A stretch of 64,000 nt of DNA from Onchocerca lupi (Eukaryota; Nematoda; Chromadorea; Rhabditida; Onchocercidae): the NCBI GenBank assembly GCA_028564675.1, contig JAOVVO010000077.1, positions 62,001 to 126,000 on the forward strand, in the 5' to 3' direction. Below are positions 26,664-38,607 of the stretch, one piece after another. The position numbers and the translations under genes were made by a program. Under the pieces are notes generated by a model. It was not told the origin of the DNA. It did not search any database and saw only the letters and a list, made by a program, of their open reading frames with translations. How positions within the stretch are numbered: the first letter of the stretch is position 1; the number at the start of each line of letters is the position of its first letter.

Positions 26664-29600
26664 TTAATTGCATTTCTTATCATCCAAAATGTTTGATTCC
26701 AGGCACTCTTCCTTGAGCACTTGCAATGAATGTACCGCAGCTGCTGTTTCTTCTTCCTCACTTCTTCGAATTACCTGAACGATAAACCATTATTATTTAC
26801 AGAATTTTATTATTTAGTCTGTACGATTTATTAAGTTCATTTAATATATGATCATAAAAACAAAGTTTCTGAACCAAAATATGGTCTAAAATTAATGCTT
26901 AAAAGAAAGTAGATCGAAAAATCAATTAACCTCAGTTGGTATGCCAACAGTTGTAATTATTTCCGTCTCAGATGCTGTGTCATAATGATTGGTTGGGAAT
27001 AGTGACTGTGACAAAGCATTACTCTCATTCAAACCTGTAAATTAAAACTCAGTACAACTCGAATATAAATCTTTTAGACGATGAATTAGTTCTATGCAAG
27101 TAGAAAAGAACTGAGGAATGAAGACAGATATCATAGATGTTTTCCGATAGCTTACTTTTAAATGATATCTTAAATGAGGGAAGAGACCTGGAAGAGGAAT
27201 TTCTTGAGATGTGTCATATTGATTTCCAGTGTTCCATGCATACAATTGATTATCATTCACTGAACCGACCGATGAAATAACATTATAGGGATGAATTAAG
27301 TCGCTAATTGCATCAGCGGTAGAACCGACCGAATTAATTGCTGGAGTTTTATCCTCTGATGATATAATTTAAATGGTAGAGAAATGATTCGTTTGATTTT
27401 CAACAAAAATTGATTATTTTTTACATTAACATTGGGAATCATTTTCTTAAAAACACTTCACCAGATATCTCAGAATTTGAAATTCATAAGTGAAACCAAC
27501 CGGAATAAGAATTTCCGTATGTACGGCCATTTCTGTTATGATGATTGAGCAACTTTTTGGATGTTGCTGATTGTCGTAGAATACCATTACCGTCCGACTT
27601 TTGCTTCCGTTTTCGTGTTTGCAGAGTTCCTTCTTTTTTCATTGATATTGGACGCTGCACTTGATGAAGTTTATAATATAATCCGCAAGCACTAAATAAT
27701 GATAGTTAAAAGAAAAAAAATAATCGAAAGATGATAAAACCTTCAATATATTACGAATAATTTGTGTTCAACATATGGAAGTAAAGCTCAACAAGTCATT
27801 ACTGCAACATTAGATCTTAAGTTCTCAAATAAAATTCATGATTAAAACATACTTGCATACCGGATGTCCATCAGCATCTCTTCTCCATAATGTAGTATTG
27901 GTACCTCGGCAGTTTGCGCAAATTAAGCCCTGCCTTCGTTGGGAATTATGCTGCGGCTAAAATTTTATACTCTATTCATGAAATAATTTTATATTACATG
28001 GAATATATGAAATGGAAAATTTCTCAGAAATATTTGAGAAATATTTTGGAATTTTATGCAGGATAATTCGAATAAGAAAGTAAAATTTGCTTTCTATTAT
28101 TTTTATAAAATGAATAGATACGTCGAGATTTTCGATCATTAAAAAAGCGACACTCTGTGAATCAAAGGAAGCTTAGGAAATGAGACTTGCCTTTCCGGAT
28201 ATTCTAATTTTTGATATGTTGATGTTAGCAGAGAGTAAAGGTTTTAAAACTAATGCATCGTTACTTGATTTTTTCGTTGCTGTTGTCGATTTCGATTGCC
28301 AGAAGAATTACTCCGAGTAGATTGCTGCTGTCCACTAACCAATACCTGGTCGCTATTCTCCACAACTCCGCAAGATGTGCTCAGGAATGGCGAATATGAA
28401 ACAAGATGCTGCAAGACAGCAAATTTCAGTGCACCTTCTGGTACTATTTTCTTAGCTAAGAGAAAAATTCCAACTTCTCATCTGAATTTCTTCTTATTCT
28501 GAAGATTTTTTGTTAAACTTTTTCTCTTCTAGTAGGGCTGTCTGCCTAAGCCAATATCCTAATTATTACATTAATCAGTTCTAATGAATCATTTATATTT
28601 AGATGTATTTGAATATAAATGACTGATTAAATTGGTTAATGTAATGATTAGAATATTGGCTTATTATATTATTATATGTTGATATTATATACTGATTCCG
28701 ATAATAACGCGATGACTGTAATCTGGAGAGAATGATTAGTTTCAAGGCATCTTATTTAACAATATACTTCAACTGAATTAGCGAAATCTTAACTATGTTC
28801 TAAATCGATCTTAAATTATTTAACAATTTCTTCTGATCGCTCGATCCGGTTGTATCAATATTTGAATCAGCATTATGAATTTATAGGTTGCATTTTATCC
28901 CGCATGTTTCTTCAAAAATTCTGCTCTAGGATATACCTGTGACATCTCCGATCTACTACTACTGTAGTGTATCATGAGATCGGATGCACATTTGGTGCAA
29001 ATTATTGAAGTACCACTGCATACAATATCAGAGGCATAAATGCCACAATGTTGACATTGTGCTGATGTTGTCGCTGATTGCATCGCAGAATGTGCAATCG
29101 TTCCGTTCAACTAGAATCGTTCAGATCATTCCTTATTATTGTGTGTATGAACAAAATCATTTTCGATAAGAACATATTTTGCATAAATTGAGAATGAAAA
29201 AAATTGATCCAAATTTTGCTCAAAGTTAGAATCTCTGGGAACTTCGAATATACACACCACTGAAATAAAGTACCATTTGATTTTTGTTTCCTTGGAATAT
29301 CAAATGCTTTCCAGAAAGATCTAAAGAAATATTGTTATTCCAAAGGATTTGAAAGAATTTTAAACTTGGGGAAATTGAAGACATACTGTCTGAGAAGGAA
29401 AAACGCAAAGATTCCCATCCACACCAGTTCTCTGCGGTAATTGATACGATGAAAGCGGATCATAATTAGCATTTATTCGAAAAGGATCATAACTGCTAAA
29501 ATTAATTAAGGAATCAGCAATTACTAAAAAGTTGAAAAGATTCCAGACTGAATTCGAACCAAAACAGCAGCCTTTTTTGATCTATTGGAATTTTAAACTC

Positions 29601-31226
29601 AAAATAACCAATTTCACGCAAAAGAAAAATCGCAGTTTCTAATTACTGTAGAATTATGGATTGCAGTTAAAGTAGTGGAAATTTCAAGTTTTCCATTCAA
29701 ATTTTTTTCCATATTGCAGTTGATTTGATTGATTTTTTGGAAGGAAATTTTCAGAAAATATTTTCTTTCAAAAGAATTGAATTAATAATTAATCAAAAGT
29801 TCATTTGATTAATTTTATAATAGTTCAATTATAAAACCTGGATAGCTGTGTTGTAACAGAGGCAGTATTGTATGTTTGTATAGCAGTTGAGGGCATTAAT
29901 TCAGTACTCAGTGATTGTTGCATAAGATAAGCTTGTGATGGCATTCCGGCATAGTAATATTGTGGTGTAGCAAGAGCTGCTGTTGAACAACTGGGATATA
30001 GGCTGACCCCGGATTGACCCATCCAAAATTTCGCGTCGTACTCCGGATAACGGTGACAGGGAATTGCTGTTGATAATTCTAAAAATGGGATAATTAAAGT
30101 GATAAACTGTTTTGTATTCTAAATTAAATAATTCCAAATTTGTGGCGAAACGATGTAATTCGATTTTGAATATGATTAAGTTGTATCAAACAAACTTTGG
30201 AATGTTATTCTTTATTAAATAAGTAAAATATTTTAGGTACACCATAATATGATCTTAAAAAGAAATTGGTCATGTATAAGTCATCAACTACAGATTATTT
30301 TCCTAATCTCTCTTATAATTTATATTCTGAAAGTTTGAAAATTCCATGAGATTCATTTACTAATTCTTTTATATTACTGTCATAGTAGTTCACTGCAATA
30401 GATATAAGTAATATAATTTCATGAGAAAAGCCATCCAAAGAGAATTAGCAAATGACTAATGTTTAAATAAAAGTTCGCAAAAAAGGTCACAATAAATTCT
30501 AGATGGCATTTTAAACTATACTAAAATCTATACTAAAGTGGTTTTAAATAAGCTACAAATTCGGAAGCATTTGAACATGAAAATCATACCAGGAGTCTGA
30601 ACGAGATTTGGTAATAAAGAAGAAAAATTTGAAGTATCGAACTTCGTTTCTGCTAAGCCATCATGTGGAACCACCGCATTGGGTTCTACCACAACTGACT
30701 GACGACGCATGACATTTGTTTCTAAAAGAAAAAGTTTCCAAAATTTTCTGAAAAAGTCTTTAGGATTTTGAAAGTTAAATTTTCTAATCTTATAATCCAC
30801 TAAAAAAAATCAAAAAATTGGAAGTGGCATCATTTGTGAAGGGTAGTTTTTTAGATGAAATAATATGAAAACTAAATCTTCTCAAATATGCCTGATTATA
30901 TGCTGTGATGTTGAGAAATTATTATAAAGTTTCTAAAATAACAGTCGATATTTCTGTAAATCATTTTTTTGCAATCATTTATCCTAATATCGCACTTTTA
31001 TACCTAAACTTGAGCTGATTTCTCTTTTAATAGCGCTTGGTGCTGGCATTGTCAGTAAGCTTTTATTTCCGTTGCTATCCTTGGTGCTACTATCCTTATT
31101 GGTATCATTATTATTAGTTGGCGGTAATTGCATAAATGAGCTCAAATGACCCGCTGCAACAACAGCAATATCCTTCATCGTGGATGACGATGTTCCGATT
31201 CCATTCCAAGTTTGGCTCGCCTCCAT
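26664..31226 (-). CDS. GATA-type zinc-finger transcription factor, ELT-2-like
   Basis: Minus-strand exons: 31226-31004, 30721-30590, 30078-29838, 29495-29387, 29110-28937, 28408-28265, 27956-27853, 27691-27501, 27355-27188 (or -27156), 27034-26931 and 26774-26664; about 566 residues. Exons 7-8 form a full GATA finger: CANC, 17 residues with TLWRR, then CNACGLYYKLH, followed by the basic tail (RPISMKKE, TRKRKQKS). Exon 5 carries a degenerate finger, CQHC-x15-CTKC, without the LWRR core. One real finger plus one decayed N-terminal finger is the layout I recall for C. elegans ELT-2, the intestinal GATA factor, so an endodermal regulator is the best guess; ELT-1 types keep both fingers. The N-terminus is Ser/Asn-rich, with no other domain. 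Exon 9 is uncertain: its strong donor GTAAGC (27156) breaks the frame, whereas CAG|GTCTCT (27188) keeps it. It acts in the nucleus on (A/T)GATA(A/G) sites. Confidence 0.9.
28547..28663. repeat. 117-bp near-perfect palindrome (MITE-like) in a GATA-gene intron
   Basis: TAAGCCAATATCCTAATTAT at the left is mirrored by the reverse complement of GATTAGAATATTGGCTTA at the right, and the pairing continues inward (ATTACATTAA with TTAATGTAAT, CATTTATATT with AATATAAATG). Nearly the whole element can fold as one hairpin with a small loop near 28605. It lies in the intron between exons 5 and 6 of the GATA gene. TA-flanked foldback MITE is the likely class, though target duplication is not clear. Confidence 0.75.
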
Positions 31227-31636
31227 TTCGTTCCCTTTTTTAGGAATTTATAGTTTTCTCAAAAAAAGAAAGAAATACAATTAAGCGTCTCAGAACAATT
31301 TTTTAGTTAATAACCTAAGATGCTTAACAATACATATTTTTCTCTTGTTAAATAAAATGATTGTGTCCCTTTGCGTGTTTGTTTGTTCATTAGAACACCT
31401 AATAGTATATTGGCATGCTTTTCTGAATAGCTCAAGTATGTAATGAAGCTGTTTTATTCGATAAAAGGAATGATTAAAGGAATTTTGGAATGAAACGTCT
31501 TCAATGCTTTTCAAATAACTCGATCTGAAAATAACTCGAAGCATCATTCAACATCTTTCGGGAAACTTATTGGTGCTTGAAGAAATTCTCTTACTAGATG
31601 TCTGGCTAAATCATTTTAAAATAAGCCAATTTTGAT

Positions 31637-31808
31637 CTTATCATCTAATGATGAAAACAATACATCTATCAGATAGTAATATAACTTAGTGATTAAGTTA
31701 ATTCCATCTAATTTATTGTTAGTGATTTATTTTAAGTTTTGAAGTTCTGATTGTTTGTCATTTATTTCTGAATACTGAGCTCTCAGAACAAGAAACCTTA
31801 TCTTATCA
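31637..31808 (-). promoter_or_regulatory. Candidate GATA sites upstream of the GATA factor gene
   Basis: On the minus strand, upstream of the start at 31226, there are TGATAAG (from plus CTTATCA, 31637-31643) and the double site TGATAAGATAAG (31797-31808). TGATAA is the core known to be bound by nematode endodermal GATA factors, and C. elegans elt-2 is known to regulate itself. Such motifs arise often by chance in AT-rich DNA, so only the doubled site is notable. Confidence 0.35.
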
Positions 31809-31809
31809 A

Positions 31810-34800
31810 CTTGCCAGCAAAACTAAATAAACCCGCAAATGATAATTTATGATTTCATTGCTAGCGAAAACTATTTACAGATATTGAGATTATGTATCTG
31901 GTAGTTGTATCGGTTTCATCATTAGTGCAACAAATTTCATTTCCCAAATCTTTTTAATAGATTCACTTTTTCCAAATATATAAATAACAAAATCTTAGGA
32001 AACAAATAATATAGAACTAAATTTAAAAAGAGAAAAATTAAAAATTATGAAGTATCAAATAATTAGGTAATGGAGAAATAATCGAGGTAAGAAAAATGAA
32101 ACAGTAATTTTAGTTGGAGACTTCCGAAGGATTGAATGATGACAAAATGATCGAGAGAAGAAGTAGTGAAGACGACGAATGATGAAGAGGGGTAGGACAG
32201 AAGGCGAGGGAAGTTTGATTTGATGACTTTGCTACCGTAACCAATAGAATTGCTCTCATTTCTTGAGCCATCGAAACATGAGTGTTGGAACTTTTATACT
32301 CGTGTTTTTCGAGCGAAAAAAAAGAAATTAAAAAAAAAACGAATTATTTTAAAAGATGCAAATTGAGAATTATGAATATTGAGATCATTATTGATTCACA
32401 GCAATTAAGTATCCACTTCTTCGTTTTTTCATTGCTTTGTGATTGTTTTGTTCTTGTCATCTGTTGATCAATTTTAGATCAAAATTTAGACCAAAATAGT
32501 ATCTTTATTTCATTCAATTTTCTCGATAGCATTTGATTCAGATATTAGATTGATGCCATTTTTGAACTGTCAAACAAATTTCGTCAAATGTATTTGAAGA
32601 AATGAAACGTCAGCATTTAAAATCTTTATATTTATAAAAAAAATTTCATGCCAAAACTAAAATACCAAAAAAGTCATCCACCATCGGCATTCTATGATGA
32701 CAGCAACATCTGTTTACTGTAATCTTAAAAAATCGCTTTCCATTTTACCAGTCAATCTACAATTATCTTTATCAAGTCTACATAATGTAATCGGTGAGTG
32801 TATGCGTGTGTGCATCTATTTGTTATTATTGTTAATGATAACCTATCAGTAGTACTGGAACGATTATCATCAATCACCATAGATATCTATCGCCTTTCCC
32901 ATTAACTGCTACATATCACCACTGATAAAGTCTCTCGCTTCTCCATTCCCGAATCATTTTATCACATTCGACTACTTCTCATTCTGTTGCTTTCTGCTTC
33001 GTTCTTTTTATAATTTCTTTCATCTTCACAGAAAATTTGACAATTTTTTAAAACAACTAGTAAAAAATCTCATGTTATTTCCAACTATGTCATTCACTGG
33101 GCAAAATATTAAGAATAGCATCTGCAAGAAAATTTGTACTTGAAATCAATTCACAGATTTATTATTAATCAAATAGTTCTCAATTTAATTTTTATAATCA
33201 AAATCACCTAGTATTGATAGGATAGTTCATTGTGCCAATCTGTTTTCTTGTGGATCCTCGAAATTCAGATCAAGCTACCGCTTCAACTACAGATAATCAA
33301 AAACCTTCTAAAATTGACTGCGTTTTTTGATCTGTAAAGTAAAAAGAGTTATGGATGAAATATAAGATTTCGCGAAGCATTGCTTGTTGTGTTGGTGAAG
33401 GGACAATATAACAAAACTAATAAAAATATCAGCTTTCTGTTCATGCATGCTATTTTGCACTCCAATGTTTGCATTTTGTAGGAAAATGATCTTAAAAAAC
33501 TAAATTTTTTCCTATTTTTTTGAAATAATTTTTCCATAAACTTCCAAATAAAGTTATTACTTTTTTCGATATAATATTTTTTGGATGTCCTTAGTATCTG
33601 TTTATTTCTGATGAAATCATCACATCATTTAATGATGTAATTCACCAAAAATTTACGATACTGAAAGAAATAGATAGTCAATCGATAACTCTACTTGTGA
33701 ACATTACAAATGGGACTAAAATATCTCAGCTAGAATACTGCTATACTTAAACAATAGAAAAGTGATTCATGTTTGGTGTCAAAATTTTCAAATATATTTG
33801 AAATTTCATTTTTCTATAATCATCCTGTTATTATCGTAATAAAAATAAACTGTTTATTGTATTCATCAGAAGTATTTGGTGCAGAAAATCTAAAAAATCG
33901 CCGATTTGGCAAATTTTGAAAAACTTTTCATGACATATTCCTAAATGCATTAATGCAGATAAATAATGCTTTTAAGTTTATATATTTAAATAAAATGCAA
34001 TCTTTTTTATTCCGGAGTATTTTATTTAAATTAGGTTAGCCTCAATTTATATTTCAGTGAAAACTTTGCTGCTTAGCGTTTATTGCCAAAACATTATTCT
34101 TTTTCACCGTGCAAATATAGCAAACGTTTCTCTCTTCTTCCCTTTCTAATATATTGGATGGTCTTATCAGTTACCAAGCAAATGGTACTTGATAAGGATT
34201 TCTTACTGTGTAAACAATTCAAACGCATACGAACTCATACAGATACATTCAATAAGACACTATATTTCGTCTTCATCAAATTGCATTACTACCAAAACTA
34301 TTCAGTGATTATTTTACATCAAAAACAATTCGTCAACTTCAATGTTAATGAAATTTCACAAGGGATAATTCGTTTTTGAAAGAAATTTAAACGACATACA
34401 AGACACGTGATGAAAAAGTAACGGCAAACGTTTATGAAAAACATGCTCGAATGCATATTTTCCAATCATAATTTTTATGATTTCCCGTAGTACAAATCCT
34501 CGTTTATTGTTCTCGGAGATATTTTAATGCGAAATATGAGGGTGATTTTTATTCTAGCTAAAATTTAAAATCACAATCTTTGCTGTTAATTTATGAAAAT
34601 GGATTATCTGTTAACATTACTCATTTATTTCAATTTGAAAATTTGATAAAAATTTTGAATATATGTTGAATTTGGAACGAAATAAAAAGAAATAGCAACA
34701 CTGAATTCATAATTGACCATACATACAGTGATGTTGATACGTATCTCATCCTTCTAATCTGGATCACTTCTGAATTCACAACGAAATTATTATCTTTCGA

Positions 34801-37064
34801 TAGTTATCAAGCATGAGTCGAAGTTTACGCACTCTATGTATTATGTAAGTCAAGTAAATGACTGATTCAATCATCCCACCAATTATTTGCAAATTTCTGC
34901 ACTGCGTGTATCTTTACAGTCGTCTTAAGCTTTTTAAATAATTTATACTAAATTATTCCTTCTCGATTATTTAATTTAACTGAAACAATTCAATTTCTGA
35001 AGAACTGTTTTGACCAAAACTTGACTATAAAATATTTTCAAAATAGAGAATCTTTCCGAAAATTTTATCTCGATATTTTAATTTGAGGGTAAATAACACG
35101 TAAGTTGAATGAATTGTCGAAAATTACTATTCTTACTGAATTAATGCCATCATATTGGAATAAATTTATAAGTCTATATATTTTTTCACCTTATTCTGCA
35201 ACATTTTTGTAAATTTTCCCAGAACATATTGGATCCTTTCATGTATACATACCTCTCGATCATAAGCCTTCAATTCTGTTTTGAATTCCGAACCTTTCTT
35301 GGCTTAAGTATTCTGGGGAAAAAATGAACTGATTGCCAACTCATCCTTCTCGTTACTCTTTAATTTAACCGCATTTTTAGATTATAAGCATTATGGTTAC
35401 AATTGTTAACTGCAGATCTTGCAAGGATCATACAAATTCAAATGAACAAACTACAGATCACTTTTCTTATCAAGTTTGGATTTTCTAGAATATTATATGC
35501 AATTCTAAAGTAGTGAATTATAGGATGTTTGGAAGTTTCAGTTCTGCAGGATAATAGTTGGAAAGTATGAGATGAGTTTAGAACAAATAAATCCAAAATT
35601 GTCGGAACATATTTTCATTAACATTCAGATCATCACATTAACATTTGACCATCTTTGTCCTGTAAAAAATGTTGAATGCCAGACACTTACAACAATATTT
35701 GAATGAAATATTTATGACAAAATTACGGATATATAATATAATATTACAAACAACAAGAAAACAAGACTTCTTCTCCTCCTTTTGCGCAAAATTAGAATTC
35801 AAATTACAAAAAATCAAATATTCATTGGAACTGATAGTTGTATATGTCGCACTATGCAACAGTTTAAAAATCTAACATATATTCTTTAACACATATAACT
35901 TCTCTGGGATTTATTAACTCCAACTGCAAAAATATAAAGAATGAAAACAATGGGGAACAGCAATATAATAAATAGCAAATATGGTCCAAGCTTCGATCGA
36001 ATTCCTCACACTTCTGAAATTCTTATTTTCCTTTTATCTTGAAATTCATGTTTGGAGAATATCGCTATATTAAGACACGCAGATATCTTACTGATATCCA
36101 AATGACTAAAGCTGTGAACATATACATACATACATAAATAACACAGAAATAGAAGCAGTTTATAGCAACAGTCCGCAACAGAACAGATTTACATAGTCTG
36201 TATTCCTGATTTTTGAGCGACAAAGAACATTAAGTCAATTTTCTTCTGCAAAAATCTGACCCCTTAAATCAAACAATTGGATACTCTCATTGTTATTCAT
36301 TAATCAACTTTTTCAAGAATTCAAACTCTGAAATGAATAAGATGATTTTTAGAAGTAAATCACTTTTATATTTTTGTAAAAGACAGTGCCAATTTTTAAA
36401 ACTTTAATTTTATCATGAATTTCAATCTCTAGATTATTTGATGAACTTTGCCTTGTCCATGAATCTAACTGCTCAGTATTCGTGTTTCTAGCATGAAAAA
36501 AAAGATTAAAACGAAAGCAATAAATAATAAAATATGAAAAAAATTCATTTTACGATTTACAAATGATTGTTTTTGTTAATTTTTCTAGTGTACAAACCAT
36601 AGATACGTACATAATTGTATGTCAAAAGAAACAAAATAGCCCATATGTTATCAACAAGTAACAGATGATAGTAGCATGTAAAATAAACGTTGCAAGGGAA
36701 AAAAAAAAGGAAAATATATTAAAACTGTCCTAATTTCATGAAGTTATAAAGAGTGGCAACAAATCGTTTAATTCTGCCATTTCTAAAGCACAAAAAGTGT
36801 TCAGATTGCACTCTTCAACAAATTCAATTCAAATTCTCGCTTTTATTCAGAAGAGGAATAAGAGAAAGATGTTAATTTCATGAAATATAATTTTTAAAAT
36901 CAATTTCATTCCCACACCCATTGCTGTTATTTCGGTGAAAAACCTAAAACCATGATTTACATTTTAGAAGAAATTATCTTAAAAAAAAAAAAAACTTCAG
37001 AAAAATTTTTCAGAATAAACATTCCTTGCATTACAGCAGCGATTCTTTGTTTTTCAAGATTATG
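31810..37064. other. Intergenic spacer, no supported gene
   Basis: About 5 kb of AT-rich DNA between the GATA gene start and the 3' end of the TM9SF2 gene. ORFs of 60-100 codons (for example 34083-34379) show no splice partners or recognisable motifs. A TTTATT near 36841 is AATAAA on the minus strand and could be the poly(A) signal of the TM9SF2 gene, about 220 bases past its stop. Confidence 0.5.
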
Positions 37065-38562
37065 TCAATCCACTTTCACAGAAGCGTATATTTTTTCCAC
37101 GAAAAAGAATGCTGACAAGAAACCAACTGCTCCTAAAATTATATACGATCAAGCAAATAAAAAAATTTATTTAGTAACACTCCTCCATTTTTATACAACT
37201 ATATCTAATTATTCCCAAATAAAAGAGAAAGAATACCCTGAATTTAAACTTATGTTACCAAATCGATGGTTTGATAGTGTGAAATTTACAACATAGTAAA
37301 AATTACCAGTTGCCAAAAAGAACATGAAGACAATGATGAAAGTGTATGAGAAATAAAGGATCGTTGACACAGTGCCTGTTATTGTTAGTTTCGCTATAAA
37401 GTAATGAATACAATAGATAAAAAGATATACTGCCGTAAAGCCTGAAGTCAAGAATGATCGCCACCACCAATGATAATCCTGCGAAATATAGAAAATCTAA
37501 TTTTTATGCTTAAATATATATTCAATTCTCATGATTTTTGAATCTTCATTCCGTTAAGTGCTATAATAAAAGTGACTATTTTTAGATTTCACGATCAAAT
37601 GCGATTGCATTTTCATCAAATTTTCAATTTAGAAAAATCAAAATTTGAATTGAGCTTCCATTGCCTTTATTCAAACTTCACTTGACTCAGAAACTTCACT
37701 TTTTTAAATTATGCAATAGAAACAGCGAGAATTTTCGTTGTTTTATCAAGTAACTTGGTAAGTAATACATAATAATAAACAATACTGAAAACCACTAAAA
37801 ATAATTCAATTCTTTACCTCAGCACATAAATGGAAATAGCAAAGAAGCACTGTAGCTTCACTGCATGTTATGAACAGGATCAAGAACACAAGGAACAGGA
37901 AACCAAACATGTAATATGTTTGATGAGCCCTGAAACATATCGCATGCATTTAATAATGCTTCCGATAAAAAAGATAGCCGAAAAAAATAAAGTTGCTGAT
38001 AAGAAGTTTGCAAAAACAGCTTCCAAATCTATTCTCAATGTATGGAATTTCTTAAATGATATTTCGCGAATATAACTGAAAATATGTCTTCAAAGTTCAT
38101 GCGCAAAAACTCACCAAATACTATTGAGAATAAAGAAAAGCTGAATGAAAATACATCCAAACGGAAGGATACCACCCATAAGCATCCCTGCGATTGGTTT
38201 CGTATAGAGTGATTGATCTGGTACTTGTCGCGGGATTTGATTTGTGCGCACTGGATGCTCGATTGGCTAAAAGATGAAAGGAAAATGAATAGAGAGCTTT
38301 TTCAGCTAACAAGAAGGAAGTTCTTTTTCAGAAAATGACAAAGTGTGGAGGCACCTATTTCGTTAAATAGAATTTTAATGTATTTTAAAGCTTCAATGTG
38401 TTAAAGATTTCCAAATATGTATATATAAGCATCTAGAAATTTATTCTAATAAACTATCTCATCAGAAATTCAATTATCACTCATTACTTCCATCTCATAC
38501 ATAATTTGTAAATTTGCAGAACTGAGATGCGAGAAAGAATTGCTGGAGAATGCTATAAATAA

Positions 38563-38607
<45 letters not shown>

